Assembly (NCBI GenBank): GCA_040752255.1
Contig: JBFMFD010000113.1
Location: 1 to 8,941 of the forward strand
Direction of reading: 5' to 3'
DNA: 8,941 bases
Origin: J051 sp040752255
GTDB lineage: Bacteria; Armatimonadota; Fimbriimonadia; Fimbriimonadales; ATM1
Numbering within the stretch: position 1 is the stretch's first letter; each line of letters opens with the position of its first letter. A model generated the notes under the pieces. The model was not told the DNA's origin. It made no database searches and saw only the letters and a program-made list of their open reading frames with translations. A program made the position numbers and the translations under genes. Below are positions 1 through 5,891 of this stretch, piece by piece.

Positions 1-340
1 CGCCCTTCGAGTACGCGCCGCGAATCGAGATCGGCACCTCCATCGTGTTCAGGCTCATGCGCGACACGCTCTCGATGAGCGGCCTCTTGAGCCGGCCCCC
101 GCCGAAGACGGTCGTGTATCCACGGATCGAGCCATCCTCCATGCGCCTGCGGCGACCGGAGAAGATGAGCACCTCGTTCGGCGGGCAGATGTGAAGCAGG
201 TGCTTGATGACGAGGGTCACGCCGACTAGGAACCCGAAAGCGAGGATTGACCAGAGCAGCACCGTACCGCCTTGTTGGAACAACTCCTGCAGGCGGTCAG
301 ACTGCAACTGGGCGATTGAATACGATAAGAATGAGTTCAT
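1..340 (-). CDS. Flotillin-like SPFH protein, N-terminal part (runs off the window)
   Basis: Reading the minus strand from the ATG at 340 gives 113 residues with no stop before the window edge, so only the N-terminus is present. A hydrophobic segment (about residues 27-46, including LLWSILAFGFLVGVTLVI) is followed by CPPNEVLIFSGRRR and then a stretch with GYTTVFGGGRLKRPLIE and MSLNTMEVPI. This is the typical flotillin/YqiK-type start: a membrane anchor leading into the SPFH (band 7) domain. Flotillins scaffold ordered membrane microdomains; the coiled-coil C-terminal half is not visible here. The start is supported by GGGAG at 349-353, 8 nt upstream. The gene follows the NfeD-like gene by only 13 nt, and NfeD/flotillin pairing is a well-known operon arrangement, which strengthens the call. 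The family is read from motifs, without an alignment. Confidence 0.85.
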   Translation of the reverse strand, partial: MNSFLSYSIAQLQSDRLQELFQQGGTVLLWSILAFGFLVGVTLVIKHLLHICPPNEVLIFSGRRRRMEDGSIRGYTTVFGGGRLKRPLIESVSRMSLNTMEVPISIRGAYSKG

Positions 341-353
341 CAACTGTGCTCCC

Positions 354-935
354 TTACCACACTTGGCCCTTCGGCTCCACTCGCGCTCGGCTGCCTTCGA
401 TGCTCACGACCATGACATCGCTGCCCGCCGGGATTGTGTGCTCGCCATCGAATACGGCCAGCATGTCAATCGTTTCACCCCTTACGCTGCACCGCACCTT
501 TCCCTCCTCGCCGGGATGGATGGTAACGACCACCCGAGCATCCACGCCGATGAGGTCCTCGACGCCCACGCTGCTCCCGCCCTCCGACCGTTGCAGGAAG
601 CGCACCGTGAGCGCGACGAACAGCCCGCCGAGAAACCCCGTCGTGAACGACGTCGCCGCGATGAGAGTCGACGACAACTCGGTGAACAGCGTGAGAAGCA
701 AGCCCAAAAGGCCTGCTATCGTGGCGAAGTACGTCCAGAACCGAAGGCTCAGAAAGGCAATCCACACGTCGGAGGCGGGTACGTCTCCGTGATGCGCCAC
801 CTCGATGTGGGCGTCGTGGTCGGCGCTCAGGTCGAGGTCGCCGCTGTGGTCAACGTGGTGGTCGTGCCCGGCGAAGGCGGAGAGCAGAACCAGCCCACCG
901 CCGACCAGCGCCATTACAGCATACAAGAGCAGCAT
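354..935 (-). CDS. NfeD-like integral membrane protein (YqiJ/NfeD family with C-terminal OB fold)
   Basis: The 193-residue product has a TM helix at about residues 2-22, a His/Asp-rich loop at 24-56, two more helices at about 66-84 and 89-111, and a soluble C-terminal domain from about 120 to 190. That domain (EDLIGVDARVVVTIHPGEEG and IPAGSDVMVVSIEGSRARVEP) has the beta-rich pattern of the NfeD OB fold. The SLRFWTYF motif entering TM2 is typical of NfeD-like membrane proteins. There is no ClpP-class serine protease domain, so this is the short form. Such proteins are genetically paired with flotillins and are thought to act with them in membrane organisation. The ATG at 935 follows GGAGG (946-950) with 10-nt spacing, and the flotillin-like gene starts 13 nt after the stop, so the two are probably cotranscribed. 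The exact function and substrate are unknown. Confidence 0.88.
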   Translation of the reverse strand: MLLLYAVMALVGGGLVLLSAFAGHDHHVDHSGDLDLSADHDAHIEVAHHGDVPASDVWIAFLSLRFWTYFATIAGLLGLLLTLFTELSSTLIAATSFTTGFLGGLFVALTVRFLQRSEGGSSVGVEDLIGVDARVVVTIHPGEEGKVRCSVRGETIDMLAVFDGEHTIPAGSDVMVVSIEGSRARVEPKGQVW

Positions 936-987
936 CTCTTAGGAGCCTCCCCACGCGAGTGGTTCGATTCACCAAGAAGAGTACCTG

Positions 988-1015
988 TTGCGAACGCCGC
1001 CGGTTGCGGTATCGT
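988..1015 (+). promoter_or_regulatory. Candidate promoter of folB (possibly leaderless)
   Basis: The 87-nt gap between the divergent NfeD-like gene and folB contains TTGCGA (988-993) and TATCGT (1010-1015) separated by 16 nt, a plausible -35/-10 pair. The -10 hexamer ends 7 nt before the folB ATG at 1023, so transcription would begin at or next to the start codon. The match is imperfect and in GC-rich DNA such pairs arise by chance. I see no clear promoter for the divergent minus-strand gene in the same gap. Confidence 0.3.
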
Positions 1016-1022
1016 GCGGGGA

Positions 1023-1415
1023 ATGGCGCAACCGGAAGAGACCAAGCGCGTGTTCGTCGAGGGCGTGGAGGTTTTCGCCCACCACGGGTTCACCGCGGAG
1101 GAGCAGCAACTCGGGCACCGGTTTCGCTTCGACCTCGAGGTGGAGGTTGCGGAAGGACGCTCTTGGGGAGGCGACGCCCTCGCCGACACCGTGGACTACG
1201 GCGACCTGGTCGCGATTGTGCAGGAGGTAGCCGCCGGGGAGCGGGTTCGGCTGGTGGAGACTTTGGCGGCGCGGGTCCTCGACCTCATCGAGGAGCGCCT
1301 GCCCGCCGCGACGCGGGCTCGTGTTCGGGTTGCGAAGCTGCAGCCGCCGGTTCCTGGTGTCGTCGCCGCAGCCGGCGCTGTGCTCGAGCGGCGATGGCGC
1401 CGCGCGGGTGAGTGA
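1023..1415 (+). CDS. folB: Dihydroneopterin aldolase
   Basis: The product (130 aa, close to the usual 115-125) should convert 7,8-dihydroneopterin to 6-hydroxymethyl-7,8-dihydropterin and glycolaldehyde, a cytosolic step of folate synthesis. All the family landmarks are present in order: FAHHG (18-22) followed by a Glu pair at 26-27, one of which would be the conserved active-site Glu; LADTVDYGDL (53-62); LVETLA (77-82), whose Glu79 should bind the pterin; and VRVAKLQPPVPG (101-112), with Lys105 at the catalytic lysine position. The open frame continues far upstream, but the homology begins just after the ATG at 1023, so that start is chosen. GGGGA lies directly before the ATG, too close to be a normal ribosome binding site. 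No other folate gene is nearby. Its stop lies 10 nt from the convergent E2 stop, leaving no room for a terminator. Confidence 0.93.
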   Translation: MAQPEETKRVFVEGVEVFAHHGFTAEEQQLGHRFRFDLEVEVAEGRSWGGDALADTVDYGDLVAIVQEVAAGERVRLVETLAARVLDLIEERLPAATRARVRVAKLQPPVPGVVAAAGAVLERRWRRAGE

Positions 1416-1425
1416 GCAGTCGAAG

Positions 1426-2865
1426 TTAGCGGAAGAAATCGAACCGCTCGAGGCGTTCGCGGAGCGACTTGAGGAACATGCCCGCTAGCATCCCGTCAAC
1501 CAGCCGGTGGTCGTAGGAAAGTACTAGATACATCATCGGGCGGACGGCAATCATGCCGTTTTCCGCCACGGGGGTTTGCTTGATGGCGTACGTTCCGAGG
1601 ATTCCCGCCTGCCCCGGCGGGATCATGGGCGTGCCGAACAGCGCCCCATAGGAGCCGGGGTTAGTGAGTGAGAACGTCCCGCCCTGCATGTCGGCGAGTT
1701 CGAGCGAGCCCGAGCGCGCCTTCTCCGCGATCGTCTCGAGGTCTCGCGCGATCTCGACGAGCGTCTTCTTGTGGCAATCCCGAATGACCGGCACGACAAG
1801 CCCCTGGCTGCCGTCACCGAGGGCGACGGCAACGCCCATGTTCACGCCGTGGTTCACCGTTACGGTGTAGTCCTCGTGGAAGGAGCTGTTCAGCATCGGG
1901 TACTCAAGCAGCGCTTCAGTAGCCGCCTTGATGAAGAACGGCGTGTACGTGAGGCGTACGCCGTACATCTCCTGGAACGAGTCTTTGTTCGCGTTTCGGA
2001 ACTCGACGAGCCGCGACACGTTGACTTCGGCGACCGTGGAGACCGAAGGGATGGCGTGGGCGCGGGTCATTGCTTCCGCGATGGCGCGGCGCAGGCCGGT
2101 GAGTTTGATGACCTCCTGCCCCTCGGCTGCCGCGGGCGAGGGTTTCGGTTTCGGCGCCTCCGCGGGTGGGGGCGTTGGCTTTTCGGGCGCAGGCTCCGCG
2201 ACCTCTGCTGCCTTCTCGGGCTCGCGCTTGGCGGTGGCCGCCGCGCCTGTGCGCGTTTCGAGGTACGCCTCGAGGTCCTTCTTGGTGACTCTGCCCCCCT
2301 CGCCGGAACCTCGAATGTCGGAGACCTCGCGCTCCGAAACGTCGTGCTCCTTCATCATGGCGCGGACGACGGGTGAGAACCAGCGCTTTTCGCCGTCACC
2401 GTGCCCCTCGGCTCGCGAGGACGCTCGCCCTCCCTCCTCGCCGTCCCCCTCGGCTCGCGAGGACGCTCGCCCTCCCTCGTCGCCGTCATCCCCGGCTCGC
2501 GAGGACGCTCGCCCTCCCTCCTCGCCAGCCTCCTCGGCTCGCGAGGCGACTTGCCCTCCCGCATTGGGTTGGGTTTCGGTGGTCGGCGCGGGTTTACCGC
2601 TCCCGTTGCCTTCTTCGACCACTTCGCCTTCCTCGCCAATGAGGCCAAGCGGTTTGAAAACCTCGACGTTCTCGCCCTCCGGCACGAGAATCTTGAGCAG
2701 GACGCCGGCTGCGGGCGCGCCGAGTTCCGTGTTGACCTTGTCGGTCATGATCTCGACGACCGGCTCGTCCTCCTCGACGCGGTCGCCGACTTGCTTGAGC
2801 CACCGGCTGACCGTCCCTTCGTGGACGCTCTCGCCGAGTTCGGGCATGAGAATCGGTTCAGCCAT
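1426..2865 (-). CDS. 2-oxoacid dehydrogenase E2 component (dihydrolipoamide acyltransferase; pyruvate or branched-chain type)
   Basis: This is the acyltransferase core of the complex: it takes the acyl group from E1 onto a lipoyl arm and passes it to CoA. The 479-residue product has one lipoyl domain (about 1-78; MPELGESVHEG, lipoylated Lys43 in MTDKVNTE), a repeat-bearing linker (about 85-158), a peripheral subunit-binding domain (about 162-203; FSPVVRAMMKEH, GEGGRVTKKDLEAYL), an Ala/Pro/Lys/Glu-rich linker (206-250) and the catalytic domain (about 255-479) ending in DHRLVDG, with His453 and Asp457 as active-site residues. The frame is open upstream to 2952, but the lipoyl domain starts at the ATG at 2865, 5 nt after the E1beta stop, so the longer reading is rejected. 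No strong ribosome binding site is seen, so translation is probably coupled to E1beta. The lipoyl sequence leans towards branched-chain type, but the substrate cannot be fixed from sequence alone. Confidence 0.93.
   Translation of the reverse strand: MAEPILMPELGESVHEGTVSRWLKQVGDRVEEDEPVVEIMTDKVNTELGAPAAGVLLKILVPEGENVEVFKPLGLIGEEGEVVEEGNGSGKPAPTTETQPNAGGQVASRAEEAGEEGGRASSRAGDDGDEGGRASSRAEGDGEEGGRASSRAEGHGDGEKRWFSPVVRAMMKEHDVSEREVSDIRGSGEGGRVTKKDLEAYLETRTGAAATAKREPEKAAEVAEPAPEKPTPPPAEAPKPKPSPAAAEGQEVIKLTGLRRAIAEAMTRAHAIPSVSTVAEVNVSRLVEFRNANKDSFQEMYGVRLTYTPFFIKAATEALLEYPMLNSSFHEDYTVTVNHGVNMGVAVALGDGSQGLVVPVIRDCHKKTLVEIARDLETIAEKARSGSLELADMQGGTFSLTNPGSYGALFGTPMIPPGQAGILGTYAIKQTPVAENGMIAVRPMMYLVLSYDHRLVDGMLAGMFLKSLRERLERFDFFR
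2409..2560 (-). repeat. 42-bp in-frame tandem repeat inside the E2 gene (about 3.6 copies)
   Basis: Units start at plus positions 2409, 2451, 2493 and 2535, exactly 42 bp apart. Each opens with a 26-bp core that begins CGGCTCGCGAGG, contains the palindrome CTCGCGAG, and ends GCTCGCCCTCCC. The cores at 2409-2434, 2451-2476 and 2493-2518 are identical; the core at 2535-2560 is diverged in the middle. The 16-bp spacers differ from one another. Because 42 is a multiple of three, the array reads through in the E2 frame as a 14-residue unit, GGRASSRAEGDGEE and variants, at about residues 103-158 between the lipoyl and subunit-binding domains. This Gly/Glu/Asp-rich stretch replaces the Ala/Pro linker usual at this place. 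Confidence 0.92.
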
Positions 2866-2870
2866 AACGC

Positions 2871-3881
2871 TTAGAAGCGAGCCACCTTCAAGGCGGTCTC
2901 GTAAACCTGCTCTACGGACGGCAGCACCGCGAGTTCCAGCGGCTGCACCCACGGCACGGGCGTGTCAGCCCGGGTGACCCGGAGGGGCGGCGCATCGAGG
3001 TACTCGAAGCAGTTCTCGTTGATGCGAGCAATCACCTCGCCCGCGAACCCACAGGTCTTGCTCGCCTCGTTCACCACGAGCACGCGGCCGGTCTTCTTGA
3101 CGGAGCGGTAGATGGTCTCCTCGTCGAGCGGGACCAGGGTGCGTAGGTCTATCAGTTCGGCATCAACGCCGTCATCCGCCAGCATCCCCGCGACCTTGAT
3201 GCACATGTGCATCGGGTTACCGTAACTGATGATCGTCAGGTCGGTGCCGGGTCGGACGATGCTTGCGGAGCCGAGCGGGATGACCGTGTCGTCGGGGATC
3301 TCCTCCTCGATCTCGCGCTTGCGGTAGAGGTCTTTGACCTCATAGAAAATGACCGGATTGGGGTCGCGTAACGACGACACCATCAGGCCGTAGGCGTCTC
3401 GGGGCGTGGACGGGCAGACTACTTTCAAACCGGGCGAGTGCGCGAACCACGCCTCGTTCTGCTGGCTGTGGTAAGGGCCTCCTCCGCCATAACCGCCGCT
3501 CGGGCCGCGGATGACGATGGGAACGCTCGCTTTGGCTGCGGTGCGGTACGCCATGGTCGCGGCGTTGTTCACGATCTGATCAAAGCCGCAGGAGATGAAG
3601 TCGATGAACTGCATTTCCACCATCACCGGGCGGCCGCGGAGCCCCATCCCTATGGCTGCTCCCACTATGGCTGCCTCGCTGATGGGAGCATCAATCACGC
3701 GGTCGGCGCCGAACTCCTCCTGCAGGCCCTCGGTTACGCCGAACGCGCCGCCAAGCAGGCCGATGTCCTCGCCGATGCAGACCATTTCCGGGTTCCGCAG
3801 CATCTCGAAGCGAATGGCGTCTCGAAGCGCTGTGAGGTAGTTCTTCTTTTCGACTGGAGGCGCGGAGATGGTTGTGCTCAT
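2871..3881 (-). CDS. 2-oxoacid dehydrogenase E1 component, beta subunit (pyruvate or branched-chain type)
   Basis: With the alpha subunit this forms the thiamine-diphosphate-dependent decarboxylase (E1) of the complex. The 336-residue length is normal. Conserved blocks appear in order: IGEDIGLLGGAFGVTEGL (36-53), the cofactor-contacting Glu69 in APISEAAIVGAAIG, MQFIDF (90-95), the GGGGPYHSQQNEAWF loop with catalytic-type His138, PGLKVVCPSTPRDA, and the C-terminal transketolase fold with IDLRTLVPLDEETI and VVNEASKTCGFAGEV. The ATG at 3881 overlaps the E1alpha stop as ATGA (4 nt). It is preceded by AAGGGG (3889-3894) at 7-nt spacing, a strong ribosome binding site lying inside the E1alpha gene. 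The E2 gene follows 5 nt after the stop. These overlaps imply equal, coupled production of the subunits. Confidence 0.95.
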   Translation of the reverse strand: MSTTISAPPVEKKNYLTALRDAIRFEMLRNPEMVCIGEDIGLLGGAFGVTEGLQEEFGADRVIDAPISEAAIVGAAIGMGLRGRPVMVEMQFIDFISCGFDQIVNNAATMAYRTAAKASVPIVIRGPSGGYGGGGPYHSQQNEAWFAHSPGLKVVCPSTPRDAYGLMVSSLRDPNPVIFYEVKDLYRKREIEEEIPDDTVIPLGSASIVRPGTDLTIISYGNPMHMCIKVAGMLADDGVDAELIDLRTLVPLDEETIYRSVKKTGRVLVVNEASKTCGFAGEVIARINENCFEYLDAPPLRVTRADTPVPWVQPLELAVLPSVEQVYETALKVARF

Positions 3882-5026
3882 GACTCGGCCCCTTCTGCAT
3901 AAACCCACCGGAACGCCTCGTCCGGCTCCGGCATTGGGGCTTTGATGGCGAACTCGACGCCCCGCTTCAGGTAGGAGACGACCTCCGGCGGGAAGTCCTG
4001 GTCGGTTGTGCTGGGCGCGTCCTTGCCCTCGGGTGCGAACCGTGCCGCGTCCTCTTCGCTCAGAAGGCCGCTCTCGACGAGGTGCCTCTTCATCACGGCG
4101 ATGGGGTCGCGGCTGCGCCCGTTCGCTACCTCCTCCTCCGGCCGGTATCGTGCCGCGCGGTCGTCGTCGTGGTCGCCGTGGCCGTAGGCGCGAAACGTCT
4201 TGCACTCGATCAGCGCCGGCCCAAGCCCCTTTCGAGCGCGGTCAATCGCCCACATCGTCTTGTCGTACACGTCGAGGACATCCTGCCCGTCGGCAATCAG
4301 GCCTGGAATGCCGTAGCCCTTCGCCCGCTCCGCAACGTCCTTCGTGGGAACCTCGAGGTTTACCGGCGTGCCGTAAGCCCACTGGTTGTTCTCGATGATG
4401 ACGATGACCGCGAGTTTGTGGATGGCGGCAAGGTTGACCGCCTCGTGGAACACGCCCTGGGCGGTCGAGCCTTCGCCATTGTAGGTGAGGACGACGTTGT
4501 CAAGCCCCTTCAGTTTGAAATCGTACGCAACGCCGCAAGCGACCGGGATGGTGCCCGCCAGCATGCTCGTGCTGGGGATGATGCCGCGCTTCACGTCGCC
4601 GATGTGAGACCAGTTGTCCCTTGCCCGGCCGGGAGCAGTCGCCTTGCCCCACACTTGCGAGCAGACCTCCTCGATGGTCATCCCCTTGCGCTCCGGGTTG
4701 TCCCAGCCCGCCCGGATGTCTTTCAGGAAAAACGCAGGCATGTCGCGGTGGATGGGCGAGATCCAGTCGTCGGGCTTGAGACCAAATAGGGTTCCTACCA
4801 GGATCGCCTCTTGGTTATGAGAGGAGTATAGCGTGCCGCGCAGACGCCCTCTGCGCTTCTCCTTGATCAGCCGGACATCAAAGTAGCGGGCAAGATACAG
4901 CTGGCGGAGCAACTCAAGGTGATCCTCGGGAGTTAGGGCATCCCGCGGTCGTACGGCTGCCGCCGCTTCCTCTTGGCGATTATCCTCCGTCGGCTCTGAC
5001 GGAGTCGAAACGGTCTTAGTCTTCAA
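3878..5026 (-). CDS. 2-oxoacid dehydrogenase E1 component, alpha subunit (pyruvate or branched-chain type), TTG start
   Basis: This thiamine-diphosphate-binding subunit of E1 has 382 residues. An Ala/Glu-rich N-terminus (1-30) precedes the family blocks: RRGRLRGTLYSSHNQEA (58-74), DDWISPIHRDMPAFF (86-100), and the cofactor motif that starts GEGSTAQGVFHEA at 184 and ends ENN at 214. A metal-binding GDG is usual there; here it is GEG. The loop FRAYGHGDHDDD with RYRPEEE matches the family's GHS-DD loop. The WISP-RD-PAFF block is closer to branched-chain 2-oxoacid dehydrogenases than to E. coli-type pyruvate dehydrogenase, but the assignment stays open. The start is a TTG at 5026, because AGGAG (5036-5040) sits 9 nt upstream and no in-frame ATG occurs until Met96. 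It is the first gene of the E1alpha-E1beta-E2 operon; no E3 gene is in the window. Confidence 0.94.
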   Translation of the reverse strand: MKTKTVSTPSEPTEDNRQEEAAAAVRPRDALTPEDHLELLRQLYLARYFDVRLIKEKRRGRLRGTLYSSHNQEAILVGTLFGLKPDDWISPIHRDMPAFFLKDIRAGWDNPERKGMTIEEVCSQVWGKATAPGRARDNWSHIGDVKRGIIPSTSMLAGTIPVACGVAYDFKLKGLDNVVLTYNGEGSTAQGVFHEAVNLAAIHKLAVIVIIENNQWAYGTPVNLEVPTKDVAERAKGYGIPGLIADGQDVLDVYDKTMWAIDRARKGLGPALIECKTFRAYGHGDHDDDRAARYRPEEEVANGRSRDPIAVMKRHLVESGLLSEEDAARFAPEGKDAPSTTDQDFPPEVVSYLKRGVEFAIKAPMPEPDEAFRWVYAEGAES

Positions 5027-5035
5027 TCTGAACGG

Positions 5036-5040
5036 CTCCT
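5036..5040 (-). promoter_or_regulatory. Ribosome binding site deciding the TTG start of E1alpha
   Basis: On the minus strand AGGAG lies 9 nt before the TTG at 5026. It is the best Shine-Dalgarno match upstream of the gene. With no ATG in the first 95 codons, it is the main evidence that translation begins at this TTG. Confidence 0.7.
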
Positions 5041-5075
5041 GACGCTCTTGGACACCAATCCTGCCTGGACTGCCG

Positions 5076-5081
5076 AGTATA
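5076..5081 (-). promoter_or_regulatory. Candidate -10 element of the E1alpha-E1beta-E2 operon
   Basis: In the 118-nt gap between E1alpha and the divergent plus-strand gene, the minus strand reads TATACT, one mismatch from the TATAAT consensus and conspicuous in GC-rich DNA. Transcription would begin near 5069 and give a leader of about 43 nt before the TTG, with room for the AGGAG site. No good -35 lies at the standard distance; TTGCGC is only 13 nt upstream of the hexamer. The call rests on the -10 alone. Confidence 0.35.
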
Positions 5082-5144
5082 CCCGTTCAATCCGGCGCAA
5101 GAGGTGGGTTTCTCCCGAACATTATCGGCAGGCCGGGCGTCTAA

Positions 5145-5891
5145 ATGACCGTGAACGCAGTTGTCACGCTATTGCTGTTGTCGGCCACGAGCCCGCAGGG
5201 GCAGGTCGGCGGCTTCCAGGGCACGCTCGACCCGCAAGTCGTTATCGGGGCGGCGGTGTCGAACAGCCTCGGTCAGAGCCACCTTTTCGCCGAGCAGGTT
5301 GGCTGGGAGGATCTGCGAGGGCGCCGGACTTCCGACACCTTGACGCGGCTGTGGTACAAGAGCCCGAACCTTGTCTACCTTGAGTCGTACCACAACGGCA
5401 CAATGGTCTTGCGCATCGTCGCCGACGGCAGCACGGTGTGGAGATACAACGCCCTCCGCAACGAGTACTCGTTCTCCCCGCAACCGGGCGGGCTCCAGCA
5501 AACGCTCCAGGTGATGGCGTCTTGGGCCCGGCGCGAGGACCAGTGGCTCCTGCGACTCCTCGCCGGAAGCAGCAACTGGCTCGTCCTCCCCGCCGTGCAG
5601 TACAACCCAAGCCCCGCGACCATCAACGAGGTCGTTCAGGAGAGGATCACTTGGACAGGGGTGGACTGGCGCGGCGAGAGGCACACGTTCCGTTTTGACG
5701 ACTTCCATCCTAGCGGCAAGATGTCTCGCCTTGTGCTTGAGTCGAAGACGGATACGCCAAACGGCTTGCGCCACTCGCTGTACGACACCACCTTCGCCTA
5801 CCCGGCGCAGTTCAACTTCCAGATCGCATTCGCACCGCCGCAGGGCGCGAAGCCGGCGGCTGACCTTCCCGGACGCATCGGCGGAGGCTAG
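5145..5891 (+). CDS. Secreted LolA/DUF2092-like protein of unknown function
   Basis: The 248-residue product begins with a short hydrophobic stretch (about residues 5-15, AVVTLLLLSATS) that could be a signal peptide, though it has no basic residue before it. There is no lipobox, and no cysteine anywhere in the protein. The middle, LWYKSPNLVYLESYHNGTMV then IVADGSTVWRYNALRNEYSF (about 69-110), has the pattern of LolA/RseB/DUF2092-type proteins: a half-barrel that handles lipid or lipoprotein acyl chains in the periplasm. The tail FNFQIAFAPPQGAKPA also fits that group. The family call is from pattern memory and is moderate; a specific role cannot be named. An in-frame TAA directly precedes the ATG at 5145, so translation cannot start further upstream. 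The ribosome binding site is poor. It is transcribed away from E1alpha and meets the glycosyltransferase gene tail to tail, sharing the bases CTAG for both stops. Confidence 0.85.
   Translation: MTVNAVVTLLLLSATSPQGQVGGFQGTLDPQVVIGAAVSNSLGQSHLFAEQVGWEDLRGRRTSDTLTRLWYKSPNLVYLESYHNGTMVLRIVADGSTVWRYNALRNEYSFSPQPGGLQQTLQVMASWARREDQWLLRLLAGSSNWLVLPAVQYNPSPATINEVVQERITWTGVDWRGERHTFRFDDFHPSGKMSRLVLESKTDTPNGLRHSLYDTTFAYPAQFNFQIAFAPPQGAKPAADLPGRIGGG

Noticed and set aside
204..1022. Long open frame upstream of folB on the plus strand
   Set aside because: It lies antisense to the well-supported flotillin-like and NfeD-like genes, and FolB similarity begins only after the ATG at 1023.
2409..2560. CRISPR-like pattern of 26-bp repeats with 16-bp spacers
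   Set aside because: Spacers are far too short and similar to each other, the period keeps the E2 reading frame throughout, and no cas gene is nearby. It is a coding tandem repeat.
2866..2952. Longer E2 start at 2952
   Set aside because: It would overlap the end of E1beta by 82 nt and add 29 residues ahead of a lipoyl domain that starts normally at the ATG at 2865.
1771..2976. Long plus-strand open frames opposite E2
   Set aside because: They are shadows of a GC-rich coding region. Their composition follows the complement of E2 codons, including the repeat, and shows no domain pattern.
3882..4205. Longer E1beta start at 4205
   Set aside because: The added Arg-rich stretch is an out-of-frame reading of E1alpha; ATG 3881 has a strong ribosome binding site and an ATGA overlap.
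5048..5383. 111-residue plus-strand open frame overlapping the LolA-like gene
   Set aside because: It crosses the divergent promoter region, ends inside the better-supported frame, and shows no domain pattern.
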